Positions 34,243-42,127 of a stretch of DNA of 64,000 nucleotides are shown one piece after another (the stretch's first letter is position 1; every line of letters begins with the position of its first letter). This stretch comes from Pseudomonas weihenstephanensis. Lineage in GTDB: Bacteria > Pseudomonadota > Gammaproteobacteria > Pseudomonadales > Pseudomonadaceae. Location: the NCBI RefSeq assembly GCF_001043055.1, contig NZ_JYLF01000009.1, positions 1-64,000 of the forward strand. The letters are read 5' to 3'. Below the pieces are notes generated by a model. That model did no database searches and was not told where the DNA came from. It saw only the letters and a list, made by a program, of their open reading frames with translations. The position numbers were made by a program, and so were the translations under genes.

Positions 34243-34501
34243 GAGTTTTCCCTATGTGCAGGTCACTGCGCGCCAACGCGGCACACCAAAATCGACATTG
34301 AAATAGCGCTGCTTGTTGTAAGAGGATATTGTTGAGAGTTTGCCTAGTAATATCCGTACTACACAGCCTATCGAGGCAGACAGAATTCAAGAAGCTGGCG
34401 AAAAATGATCTTCGACATGCCCTCAGTGCCGACAGAATTGAATTGCTTTAAAGCGTCACGGCAGCCTGAGCGCCGGGCGCAAACTGACTTGGAGCTGCAT
34501 T

Positions 34502-35452
34502 GTGCTTGACACCATTCACATCATTGATGAATACCTAGTAAAACCTAAACAGAAGCTAGACGACTCAGCTCAAAACTTCACTATGGTTGGCCGCAACCCA
34601 GGCGGAAATCCGCTAGGGTCGTTTGCTGTTGCTCTTACTCAGGACATCCTCTGGCCCCTCCCCAACTCAATTGTCCAGGCTGCTATATCTAGCATCCCAA
34701 CGTTGGGTAGCCTCCTAAGCGCTGACGAAGGAGAGGACAAGACTGCACGAGCGCAGAAAGAAATGTTGCTCGCTGCATTTGTGGAACGAGCAACATTTTC
34801 GCCGACGCAAGCGAAAGCGGCTGGATATCGGTTCCAACCTGGGCACCCAATGGCGGGAAAATCGTATAGACGCCATCCCCTTGCAGACTTTTCTATCACT
34901 GAAACAGAAAATTTATACATCCCGAGCGAGAGCTATGACGCACATGTCTTGGAAGAGAGAGAGTCAGAGCTGATCAGGCTTTTGGTTTCACTTGGCGCGA
35001 TCCGAATCAGCATTACGAAGATTACTACGACCAGCAACGGGGACAGGCTTGAAACAGGCGGCTCCGTAGATGCAGGCCCAATTATTGCGGCGAAAGCAGG
35101 CTACAAGGACAATACCCAAGTTGCAGCCGCGACTACGCACACAAGAGTATTCAATCTCAACGGATGTCCGTGGAACGCCTCAACACAAGTAGATCGCAGC
35201 AGCTTTTTTTGGCTCGCATTTGAGCCCTCTTGGAAAGCGGTTCTGTTTGCCAGGGAGCACGGTGGATGCACCGAGGCTTCCCTGGAGCTGAAGGAAAACA
35301 CTTCTTTCTCAGAAGACAGAAACATCGAATTCGCAATCAAGGCAAAAAAGATGGGGGGCGGTGCATCGGTAGGCTGGGGTGAAAACGCTAACGAGGAGCG
35401 CACGCATCTTATCCACGTGCAATTCAGCGGGCTCCCGCCCGACATCCACTGA
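34502..35452 (+). CDS. Unknown 316-aa plus-strand cargo protein
   Basis: The product starts at a GTG with GGAG eight bases upstream. It has no signal peptide. A hydrophobic stretch near residues 50-70 (ILWPLPNSIVQAAISSIPTL) is followed by a hydrophilic body and a C-terminal part with KEHGGC-like and GGGASVGWGENANEERTHL. I recognise no family. It lies between the late and early leftward operons on the opposite strand, a typical place for lysogen-expressed genes. AT content is somewhat higher than in neighbours. Candidates include defence or superinfection exclusion, without evidence. Confidence 0.75.
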   Translation: MLDTIHIIDEYLVKPKQKLDDSAQNFTMVGRNPGGNPLGSFAVALTQDILWPLPNSIVQAAISSIPTLGSLLSADEGEDKTARAQKEMLLAAFVERATFSPTQAKAAGYRFQPGHPMAGKSYRRHPLADFSITETENLYIPSESYDAHVLEERESELIRLLVSLGAIRISITKITTTSNGDRLETGGSVDAGPIIAAKAGYKDNTQVAAATTHTRVFNLNGCPWNASTQVDRSSFFWLAFEPSWKAVLFAREHGGCTEASLELKENTSFSEDRNIEFAIKAKKMGGGASVGWGENANEERTHLIHVQFSGLPPDIH

Positions 35453-35491
35453 CCTCTATCCTCAGAAGGATGCATTTCGCATTCGCGTGCA

Positions 35492-35518
35492 CAAAAAAAC
35501 CCAGCTTTGGCTGGGCTT
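35492..35518 (-). terminator. Terminator of the leftward early operon
   Basis: CCCAGC-CAAA-GCTGGG on the minus strand followed by seven Ts. It lies 75 bases after the last early gene and separates early from late transcription; it may be the target of a late antiterminator. Confidence 0.85.
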
Positions 35519-35593
35519 TGAAGTGGTCGTGCGCTGGAGGTAAGTTGCGCAGTGTGGGAAAAGTACGCGCAAAACCCCGTCATGTCAACACGA

Positions 35594-36271
35594 TTATGCC
35601 GCCTCTTGATCTTTTTCCGCGTGGATCACCTGCCATAGCGGCTGCTGGGCCTGAATATCCACTTCCTTGATCACCTCTTTCAGGGATTCCCACAGGTCGA
35701 GCCAGTCACGCGTCCAGTTCTTCGAGTCAATGGTTACGCCGAAGAACGTGTTCATTTCGGCGGACACCCGCGCTGGGCCCCACTCAGCAGACCCGGCCAC
35801 CTCACCCTTGTACGATTGCAGGGCTAGGGTTACCAGGTACTGCGCCTTCACGCGCTTGGCCGAAGTCAGGTCTTGCAGAGCGGCTTTGGCGGTGATCAGC
35901 AGCACCGCGTTCAGCAGGTGCTTCATGTTCATAGCTGGGTGGTACAGGTAGTGCCCGAACTGCTGCACCTGGAACGGCAAGGTGTCGATGGCGCGCAGTA
36001 CCTTGCCGATGGTGGCCAGGTGCGCGGCGCGAGCGGTGGAGCGGCCGGCGGGTGTACCGCGGGTCTCGCTGATGCTGATCTTCTGGCGCACAACCTGAAT
36101 GCGCTCCTCCTTGTCTTCCCCAAGCGCAGCGAACACAGCCTCGGCGCGGCGCATGCGCTGCCCTTTCTTGATCGGTGCCGATTGCGCTTTGTCGATGGCC
36201 ACAGCGCTGATCGACGCGTTCGATTCGTGCTGAGCTTCGGTCCATACCTGCCTTGCGTTGATCAGTTTCAT
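35594..36271 (-). CDS. Unknown conserved phage protein, last gene of early operon
   Basis: The 225-aa product (MKLINARQVWTEAQHESNAS..., ATIGKVLRAIDTLPFQVQQF) is basic and helical. It is the last gene before the terminator and late promoters, where lambda has Q; an antiterminator or late activator role is plausible by position only. It overlaps NinG by 4 bases. Confidence 0.75.
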   Translation of the reverse strand: MKLINARQVWTEAQHESNASISAVAIDKAQSAPIKKGQRMRRAEAVFAALGEDKEERIQVVRQKISISETRGTPAGRSTARAAHLATIGKVLRAIDTLPFQVQQFGHYLYHPAMNMKHLLNAVLLITAKAALQDLTSAKRVKAQYLVTLALQSYKGEVAGSAEWGPARVSAEMNTFFGVTIDSKNWTRDWLDLWESLKEVIKEVDIQAQQPLWQVIHAEKDQEAA

Positions 36272-36882
36272 GCTGCGATCCCCTTCTTTAGTTCTTTGGT
36301 CTTTGCCCGGTAGTCGGCGGTCATCGCCTTCAGCTCATCCACGGTGTACTTCTTGGCCTCATGAGGACCTTCCAGCCAATCGAGAGCCTCGGCGCCGATA
36401 CGCTTCACCAGCTCAATGCGGTAATTCACGATGTTCCCGGAAAGCCGGGTATTGCACGGCGAGCACTGGCGGTGGCAGTTCATCGGCTCAAAGCGCAAGG
36501 CTGGATTGCTCCCCACGGTCCGGTAGTGGCCTGCGTCGTACTTACCCTGGTGGTGGCGGCCGCAGCTGATGCACGGCAGTGCCGCGTCTCGGGCGCGCAC
36601 CCAAGCGTTGAATGCCTGCTGTGTGTCCTTGAGGTGATCCGCCCTGCTCTTCAGCTTCTCCTTGCGGACCTTGATTTCGCGGCGCCCTACTTCTGCCAGG
36701 GCTTTCCCGGCGATTGCCCGACCCTTCTCGGACTTGCCGTGTGCGATCGCGCACTCGATCTCGCCGCACACAGCCTGCGATTCTCTGGAGCGCGTGAACA
36801 TTACTCGGCACTCTGGGCAGCGCTTGCGCCGCGGTCCGCCGGACGTGAGCGGGGTCTTGCGTTGCAGTGGGGTGCGCTTCAT
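36268..36882 (-). CDS. NinG recombination protein
   Basis: The 204-aa product has the NinG/Rap pattern: MKRTPLQRKTPL start, zinc-binding CPECRVMFTRSRES, then CISCGRHHQGKYDAGHYRTV and NCHRQCSPCNTRLSGN. NinG (Rap) is a structure-specific nuclease in phage recombination. It belongs to the early operon with NinB. Confidence 0.93.
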   Translation of the reverse strand: MKRTPLQRKTPLTSGGPRRKRCPECRVMFTRSRESQAVCGEIECAIAHGKSEKGRAIAGKALAEVGRREIKVRKEKLKSRADHLKDTQQAFNAWVRARDAALPCISCGRHHQGKYDAGHYRTVGSNPALRFEPMNCHRQCSPCNTRLSGNIVNYRIELVKRIGAEALDWLEGPHEAKKYTVDELKAMTADYRAKTKELKKGIAA

Positions 36883-37187
36883 ACAGCCTCCTTGGCTTTC
36901 TGCTGCTCTGGGGTGAAGTCGCCGCGCAGGGGCATCAGGTATTTCTCAGCTATGCAGCAGCGCGGATGCTCGACGAGGGCCTTGCCGATGGTCAGTGATA
37001 CCAAGCCATCTGCCTCCACCACCCAGGCGTTTGCATCCCCACGGTTAAACCATGGGCCGTGCGCGGAGAACGAATCGCAGCCAGGCCCAACGCACTCAAC
37101 CAGCTGCACGCAGCGCCCGATAAGGGTTGGTACAAGCGGGCAGGAAACGATCAGCGCCAGGTCGCCAGCCTTGAAGTTATGGTTCAT
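36879..37187 (-). CDS. Small early protein, unknown
   Basis: The 102-aa product (MNHNFKAGDLALIVSCPLVP) is Cys- and Val-rich with a beta-strand layout. Genes of this type lie between ninB and ninG in Pseudomonas phages. The ATG at 37187 shares one base with the ninB stop. No function assigned. Confidence 0.72.
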   Translation of the reverse strand: MNHNFKAGDLALIVSCPLVPTLIGRCVQLVECVGPGCDSFSAHGPWFNRGDANAWVVEADGLVSLTIGKALVEHPRCCIAEKYLMPLRGDFTPEQQKAKEAV

Positions 37188-37603
37188 CAGTAGCGCCCTC
37201 CCCAATTATCCTTTTGTGTCCAGCGCACCTGGTGCTCGGCGCCGAACGCATGCACCCACTCGATCAGCTCGCCGCACTGCTTCACGGTGAGCTTGCTTGT
37301 GCGCTCGTAGATGACGTCGAAGCCGTGGCCGTCTACCGCCGGTATCATCTGTGGTTGGTCGCCTGACTCACGCAGCCAGGCGGCCGTCAGCAGGCGCTTC
37401 CAGATCAGGACATCCCACTTCTTCCCGGCGTGCTCGACCTGGGCGGCGATATCGGCCAGGGCCGCGTGCAGGGCCTTGTTCTGCTCCCCGCTGCGGTCGA
37501 CTTCGGTGATGGCCAGCTTCTTCGGCTTGGCCAGGTCCAGGCCGGCGATGTAGCCCATGGCCTTGTTGCGGTCCGATTCGTTGCGGATCTGGAGGCTGGT
37601 CAT
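37187..37603 (-). CDS. NinB recombination mediator
   Basis: The 138-aa product fits NinB/Orf: SGEQNKALHAALADIAAQV, WDVLIWKRLLTAAWLRESGD, and YERTSKLTVKQCGELIEWVH. NinB binds ssDNA and aids recombination in place of RecFOR. It follows a small gene with a 4-base overlap. Confidence 0.93.
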   Translation of the reverse strand: MTSLQIRNESDRNKAMGYIAGLDLAKPKKLAITEVDRSGEQNKALHAALADIAAQVEHAGKKWDVLIWKRLLTAAWLRESGDQPQMIPAVDGHGFDVIYERTSKLTVKQCGELIEWVHAFGAEHQVRWTQKDNWGGRY

Positions 37604-37842
37604 GGCCGGCCACCCGCATTTATCGGCGCCATTGGCGTGATGCCTGGAATCATGTTCGCCCGACGGATCAGGACATTGGCTCGCTCATGCGGCATACCAG
37701 TCGCATCAGACACACCATTGCGGTGCCCGTGCATGTAGGCTGCGTTACGGCGCTGTGGCGACAGGCCGTCCTTGCCACGCATGTAGCCCTGGACCATTTC
37801 CCAGTCCGCCTCGGTGTAGCTTTCTGGCTTGGCGTAGGTCAT
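37600..37842 (-). CDS. Small early protein, unknown
   Basis: The 80-aa product MTYAKPESYTEADWEMVQGY, GKDGLSPQRRNAAYMHGHRN is soluble; the MHGHRNGVSD motif recurs in phage proteins of this region. ATG 37842 is chosen; the longer frame is a shadow of the next gene. Confidence 0.7.
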   Translation of the reverse strand: MTYAKPESYTEADWEMVQGYMRGKDGLSPQRRNAAYMHGHRNGVSDATGMPHERANVLIRRANMIPGITPMAPINAGGRP

Positions 37843-38234
37843 GACCGCCCTCCATGGAAAGTACCGGCTTCTGCGGTTGCTCTCGTTTTCGGGCAAGGCA
37901 GTCCGCCGTGATCGGTGTACACGCCGCAAATCACGCAACCAGTGAAGCCAATTGCCTGCTCATGAAAAGGCTTGAACGGGTGACGGGCAGCGCACTCTTT
38001 CCGCAGCACCTCGATCTCCGCCTTGAGCTTGGTATTAACGCGGTCAAAGGCAGCACAGGCGGTCTTTAGGTCTTCGTTCTCGACCAGCAGCTCCAGCGCC
38101 ACCTCCGGCAGGGTCTTCTCGCCCAGGAATTCGTCCAGCGCCTCGGTGTTGCGCTTCCAATCGGCGCAGTCGGCCCGGTATGACGCGGCCTCAGCCCAGA
38201 GCAACCCCTTTAACTTTTCCTTATCGATATCCAT
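37839..38234 (-). CDS. Small early protein with coiled coil and cysteines
   Basis: The 131-aa product (MDIDKEKLKGLLWAEAASYR, ENEDLKTACAAFDRVNTKLK) has a coiled coil and a C-terminal FTGCVICGVYTDHGGLPCPK metal-site-like part. Similar small proteins accompany phage helicase loaders. Start at 38234 overlaps the loader stop. Confidence 0.7.
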   Translation of the reverse strand: MDIDKEKLKGLLWAEAASYRADCADWKRNTEALDEFLGEKTLPEVALELLVENEDLKTACAAFDRVNTKLKAEIEVLRKECAARHPFKPFHEQAIGFTGCVICGVYTDHGGLPCPKTRATAEAGTFHGGRS

Positions 38235-39016
38235 CAGAAGCCCTCCTTGCCGCGCTGTGATTCCCACTCGAACGCCACACCAATGCAGCCGTTCTCGCGG
38301 ATACGGTCGACACAGCGAACGCCCAGGGCATCATTCAATTCGGCCGGCGACAGGTTGCTGACTATGATCATCGGGCGCCCCTGCTCATACCGGCCGTTGA
38401 TGATGCTGAACAGCGTGGCCAGCTCGAACTCGCTTTGCTTGGTTGCCCCCACTTCGTCCAGTACCAGCAGGTCAGCACCAATCAGCTCACGCATGATGTG
38501 GGCCTCGGTTTCGCCAGACTTGTCGCTGAAGGTCGCCTTGATATCGCCGATGACGGAGCCGACAGTGCGGTAGATCGCCTTGACCATGTGCTCGTTGATC
38601 AGTGCGCTCGCTGCGGATGCGGCAAGGTGCGTCTTGCCGGTGCCGACCTTGCCAAGGAGCAACATGCATCGCCCTTCCCGCTTGTGTTTCGAGAAGTTGT
38701 CGACGTATTCCATGCAAGCATCCAAAGCGACTTGCTGGGCAGGCGACGACACCACAAATCCGGCGAAGGACTTGTCAGCGAAGCGCTTGGGGATCTTGGC
38801 GGCGTCGTGCTGCAGCGTCCTGAACTGAAAGCGCTTGCGCTCAAGCTCTTCCATGTCGCGCTTGTCACTCGCGCAGATCGGGCAGCCCGATACGCCGCCA
38901 CCACTGAGCATCACCGCCGAGTAATCGCCGTGGGTGTCGCAGCGTGCCGGCTGGCGGCCAATAACACCAAACTTGCGGTCCAGGTGCGGGCCGAGGTCAG
39001 AGACGGAACGTGCCAT
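38234..39016 (-). CDS. DnaC-like helicase loader
   Basis: The 260-aa product has an N-terminal zinc motif (CDTHGDY..., GCPICASDKRDMEELER) and an AAA+ domain: Walker A LLLGKVGTGKTHLAASAAS, Walker B LLVLDEVGATKQS, sensor I IIVSNLSPAELND. It loads the host DnaB helicase at the phage origin, which sits in the overlapping upstream initiator gene. Confidence 0.94.
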   Translation of the reverse strand: MARSVSDLGPHLDRKFGVIGRQPARCDTHGDYSAVMLSGGGVSGCPICASDKRDMEELERKRFQFRTLQHDAAKIPKRFADKSFAGFVVSSPAQQVALDACMEYVDNFSKHKREGRCMLLLGKVGTGKTHLAASAASALINEHMVKAIYRTVGSVIGDIKATFSDKSGETEAHIMRELIGADLLVLDEVGATKQSEFELATLFSIINGRYEQGRPMIIVSNLSPAELNDALGVRCVDRIRENGCIGVAFEWESQRGKEGF

Positions 39017-39794
39017 TGGCGTTCTCCTTGGTGCCTGCTTTGTAATCGCGGGGAGCGGTCAGGGTGTGTCGGCTGATCGGGAGCTGGTGAACGTTGCTCG
39101 GTGCGGCTGGCTTGTCAGGAAAAATACCGGTCCAGCCGTTGGAGATCGAAGTGACCAGCACTGCGTCCGGTGTCGGGTGGCCTGCCAGGGCCTTGGCCTG
39201 CTGCTCGCAGCTCTTGGCGGTCAGTGGCTTGCGGATTTCCTTGCGGTGTTGGCACCAGTCAGCCCAGGTTTCGGCGGTCACGTTCTCCGGCTTGGCAGTC
39301 AGCGGATCGAACCTGGCAGGCTTGCGCGGCGCGTCAGCGCCCTGCTCTTTCGGTTCATTGATGGTTAATGGATGGTTAGAGGGTGGATTGGCTGCAGCTC
39401 CTGCACCCCGCTCGGTCGTGAGCTGCACCCCGTTGTGTTCTGAACTGCACCCCGCTGTGTCTTCATTTGCACCCCGTTTATCACCGGGTGCAGGAGATGC
39501 ACCCCGTTCAATGCACAGGTCATAGACAACTGGGCGGCGGTCGTGACGGTCAATGTAGGCAGCAGCAATGGATTGATTACCGAGACGAATTGCTCCGATC
39601 TCTTCAAGGTGGTCGAGCTTGTAGCGAACGGTACGAACGGAAAGGCCCGTGTCTTCGCTCAGGCTGTTTGCGGAAGGGAAAGCGGCCTTGCCATTCTTGT
39701 CTGCATAGTTCGCCAGGCAGAGCAGCACATGACGCGCAGTAGCGTCACGAATATCTCGCTGATCAAGGGCCCAGGTCATGGATTGAACGCTCAC
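38997..39794 (-). CDS. Replication initiator with helix-turn-helix domain (O-like)
   Basis: The 265-aa product begins with a winged helix-turn-helix (residues about 1-80: RDATARHVLLCLANYADKNG, LSEDTGLSVRTVRYKLDHLE). The middle is encoded by the iteron repeats at 39402-39508. The C-terminal part (TAETWADWCQHRKEIRKPLT) is the region used by phage initiators to contact the loader. This is the lambda O arrangement: initiator gene containing its own origin, followed by a helicase loader. It overlaps the loader by 20 bases. Confidence 0.9.
   Translation of the reverse strand: MSVQSMTWALDQRDIRDATARHVLLCLANYADKNGKAAFPSANSLSEDTGLSVRTVRYKLDHLEEIGAIRLGNQSIAAAYIDRHDRRPVVYDLCIERGASPAPGDKRGANEDTAGCSSEHNGVQLTTERGAGAAANPPSNHPLTINEPKEQGADAPRKPARFDPLTAKPENVTAETWADWCQHRKEIRKPLTAKSCEQQAKALAGHPTPDAVLVTSISNGWTGIFPDKPAAPSNVHQLPISRHTLTAPRDYKAGTKENANGTFRL
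39402..39508. repeat. Iteron array, probable phage replication origin
   Basis: TGCACCCCG[CT]T occurs at 39402, 39424, 39446 and 39468, exactly 22 bp apart, and again at 39498; an inverted partial copy (GGGTGCA) lies at 39486-39492. A 22-bp period is about two helical turns, so bound initiators would lie on one face of the DNA. The AT-rich tract at 39355-39390 next to it could be the unwinding element. As in lambda, the array lies inside the initiator gene. Confidence 0.88.
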
Positions 39795-40582
39795 GCTGCA
39801 CCTCGTAGAGCCTTGTCATGGGTAAACAAACCGTCCCAGGTCTTCTTCATGGGCAGTTCGTTGGCCAGGTACAGGTCATACAGGCGTGCGGCGCCCTTCT
39901 TCAGCAGGATCGGCGTGTAGGAGATGAAGGGGTCTTTGCCGTGTGGGGTGACTTCGTGCTGGTGCTCGGTCATGTACTTGTCGCGGGCGTACGAGCCAAC
40001 GCGGTGGCGAAGCCCGGACTTGCTCTCGTTGTAGAGCCAACTGCGCGCTTCCAGGTACTTGCCCACCTGCATGACATTGACCCCATTGAGGCCCTTGCAG
40101 AACTGGGTGTGGGTCATGCCTTCCTTGAACAGGTTCTCCAGGGAGTGGATCTTGGTCGCCTGCTGCTCAACCTGGGCGGTGAGCATCAAGCGGGCCTTTT
40201 CAGACTCCATGGCGATCTGCAGGATTTCGATGGTGGAAAGCTGTTGTGGTTGCGCAACCTGCCCTTCCAGTTCCTGCCAGCGGTCGATAACTCGTGCGCG
40301 GTGCTCGTCGCTGTAGCCAGCCACAACCAGATGCGTGTCACGCTCGGTCAGGTCGTAGACATCGATGGGGCGGCCGCCAGTGGCTTCACGCCGAGTTTTA
40401 CGACCTGATCGTAAAAGCCCTTTGGCAAAAAGACGCTCGATGGTGGTGATGACATCGTTGTGCCGGGCCTCGACCAGATCGGCGATTTCCCGAGATGACA
40501 TTCTCCGCGCCACGTTTTGCGATTGCAGAAAACGTGGCGCGAGATTGTTGGGGGTATTGACGGGGATGGATTGTGTATTCAT
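39791..40582 (-). CDS. Rha-type regulator with antirepressor C-terminal domain
   Basis: The 263-aa product has an N-terminal Rha-type winged helix domain: SSREIADLVEARHNDVITTI, GRPIDVYDLTERDTHLVVAG (YDLTERD). The C-terminal half (IHSLENLFKEGMTHTQFCKG, NGVNVMQVGKYLEARSWLYN) resembles KilA-C/Ant C-terminal domains of phage antirepressors. It probably acts in the lysis-lysogeny or early switch. ATG 40582 begins MNTQSIPVN. Copy 2 of the phage palindrome lies within its 5' end. Confidence 0.88.
   Translation of the reverse strand: MNTQSIPVNTPNNLAPRFLQSQNVARRMSSREIADLVEARHNDVITTIERLFAKGLLRSGRKTRREATGGRPIDVYDLTERDTHLVVAGYSDEHRARVIDRWQELEGQVAQPQQLSTIEILQIAMESEKARLMLTAQVEQQATKIHSLENLFKEGMTHTQFCKGLNGVNVMQVGKYLEARSWLYNESKSGLRHRVGSYARDKYMTEHQHEVTPHGKDPFISYTPILLKKGAARLYDLYLANELPMKKTWDGLFTHDKALRGAA
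40505..40542. repeat. Phage palindrome copy 2, within the Rha-type gene
   Basis: CCGCGCCACG and CGTGGCGCGA separated by 18 bases. Arms and spacer length match copy 1 at 33515. It codes for part of LAPRFLQSQNVARRM. Confidence 0.72.
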
Positions 40583-40643
40583 GATTACCTCGCTGATGTA
40601 GCAATGAGCCAGGCCACGAACCTGGCTTTTTTGTGCCTGCGAT

Positions 40644-41111
40644 TTATGCGCGGGCTTTGTGCAACTCAATTACCGCCCCGATAGCCTCAAGGCTCGCCGA
40701 CATGTACTTGGCGTGCAGGGCGCGGATCTTCTTTGCTTCGTTCGAATCGATTTCGCCGTCTTCCAGGGCGGAAGCCACCATCTGGTCAAGCGCACCACGC
40801 TGTGCGGATGCAGCCAGCGAGCGCTGATACAGATCGACGTTGTCCAACTCCCCCGCTTCCGGGATCTTCACGAACACGCCGCCGTACATCGCGCAGATGT
40901 AGTCCGGCAGGTGCTCGGTCTTCGTTTCGCTTTCCAGCACGAAGATCTCGGCATCGCTAAGCGGCTTGCACCCGGCGGTTTCATAGATCTGGTTCTCCAG
41001 GCGCTTGTCCTTGATGCCAAGGCGAGCTGCTGCGCAATCCATCCCACCAGGGAAAGCGTTGGACACGGCTGCCATTACTTGGCGGCGGGTCTCTAGTACG
41101 GGCGTTTTCAT
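40644..41111 (-). CDS. CII / YmfL-family regulator
   Basis: The 155-aa product has the YmfL-type architecture: RRQVMAAVSNAFPGGMDCAA (helical DNA-binding region), RLENQIYETAGCKPLSDAEI, then a helical C-terminal part. It occupies the lambda cII position between cro and the replication genes, consistent with an activator of lysogeny promoters. Confidence 0.88.
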   Translation of the reverse strand: MKTPVLETRRQVMAAVSNAFPGGMDCAAARLGIKDKRLENQIYETAGCKPLSDAEIFVLESETKTEHLPDYICAMYGGVFVKIPEAGELDNVDLYQRSLAASAQRGALDQMVASALEDGEIDSNEAKKIRALHAKYMSASLEAIGAVIELHKARA

Positions 41112-41226
41112 GTCCTAGTTTTTCCTTGGGTCGTTTGCGGTCAAGATTGCTTCGTCGCTGGAATGGCCTGGGCGCTCATATCTGGTATGAGCAAAATTCC
41201 GGACTTTTAAGGGCGGAAGAAATGCG

Positions 41227-41430
41227 TTAAGCGGCGATCGGGTAAATATCTGGACGAAGCTCATGGCGTGGAATGCCGGTGGCTTGCTCTACTGGAATAA
41301 CGCGCTCAGCTGGGATGCGACCTGTTGCGCACCACTTCTGAACGTTTTGAGGCGTACAGCCAAGAACGCGAGCAAGGGCGGACTGGCTTCCTGCTGCTTC
41401 AGCTGCACGCACGGCTGCGTTCTGGTTCAT
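41227..41430 (-). CDS. Cro-like (YdaS-type) repressor
   Basis: The 67-aa product MNQNAAVRAAEAAGSQSALA is a compact helix-turn-helix (ALARVLGCTPQNVQKWCATG). It is divergent from the repressor gene across a 106-base operator region and begins the leftward early operon. ATG 41430 follows AGAGGTG. Confidence 0.9.
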   Translation of the reverse strand: MNQNAAVRAAEAAGSQSALARVLGCTPQNVQKWCATGRIPAERVIPVEQATGIPRHELRPDIYPIAA

Positions 41431-41536
41431 AGGCACCTCTAAAATTTGACTTACAACGCAAAGTTACAACCTTTGCCAGAAAACTACAACTGAGAATTGC
41501 AATGCTGGTTACAACGACTAGTTGTAAAGTGTCTCT
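41431..41536. promoter_or_regulatory. Divergent cro/repressor promoter-operator region
   Basis: TTACAAC occurs at 41451, 41464 and 41509, CTACAAC at 41484, and the inverted half GTTGTAA at 41521. TTACAAC-GACTA-GTTGTAA (41509-41527) is a perfect 19-bp dyad. A half-match dyad with the same 19-bp size occurs at the rightward promoter (43890-43908). These should be the operators of the repressor and Cro-like protein. Confidence 0.83.
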
Positions 41537-42127
41537 ATGAGCACAATCGGAAAAAGAATCGCTGCTGCGCGAGAGGCTGTCGGGCTGAACCAGTCTGAAC
41601 TCGCTCGTCTATTGGGAGTTAAGCCTCAGTCCGTCCAGGCTTGGGAGGCAGACAAAAATGTTCCCCGCCCGAAGAAACTTGAAGGAATTGCAGGCGCGCT
41701 GAAGGTTTCAATCTCCCACTTGATGGGCGAATCAGGCTCATTTAGCACTCCACACTTCACTCCTCTGACGGGCTCCGAAATCAAAGGCGCTGCGGCCAAA
41801 AAACTGAGGATAAGCTCGTCCGGCGGAGTGGAAAAAATCCTCCGTGATGTAGTGTCTCGCGCGCTTCAGAAAGGGGAGCTCGGAGAGAGTGATGTGTCAC
41901 TTCTTACAGCCATGGCAAAGGTCATGATTGAAAGAAACGTTTCCTCCGGGGAAAACGTGCCAAATCTACCTGATGAATTGGATGCACTCGCAGAATCCGC
42001 GTTTAAAAATGCAGACGCTGGCGGTGATTCGGGAGATATGGTGAAGATGATCGGTCATGGCCTTAAGAAGTCAGTAGCCAAGGAAAGCGGCCCTACACAT
42101 GCAAAACGCAAAACCGGAACCGATTGA
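41537..42127 (+). CDS. Phage repressor, XRE family, without peptidase domain
   Basis: The 196-aa product has an N-terminal helix-turn-helix (RIAAAREAVGLNQSELARLL, GVKPQSVQAWEADKNVPRPK) and an extended helical C-terminal part (VEKILRDVVSRALQKGELGE, SDVSLLTAMAKVMIERN). It lacks the S24/LexA-type autoproteolysis domain (no cleavage AG with Ser-Lys dyad visible) of most lambda-like CI proteins. It is the first gene of an operon: the kinase gene starts 29 bases before its stop. Immunity role follows from position and operators. Confidence 0.88.
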   Translation: MSTIGKRIAAAREAVGLNQSELARLLGVKPQSVQAWEADKNVPRPKKLEGIAGALKVSISHLMGESGSFSTPHFTPLTGSEIKGAAAKKLRISSSGGVEKILRDVVSRALQKGELGESDVSLLTAMAKVMIERNVSSGENVPNLPDELDALAESAFKNADAGGDSGDMVKMIGHGLKKSVAKESGPTHAKRKTGTD

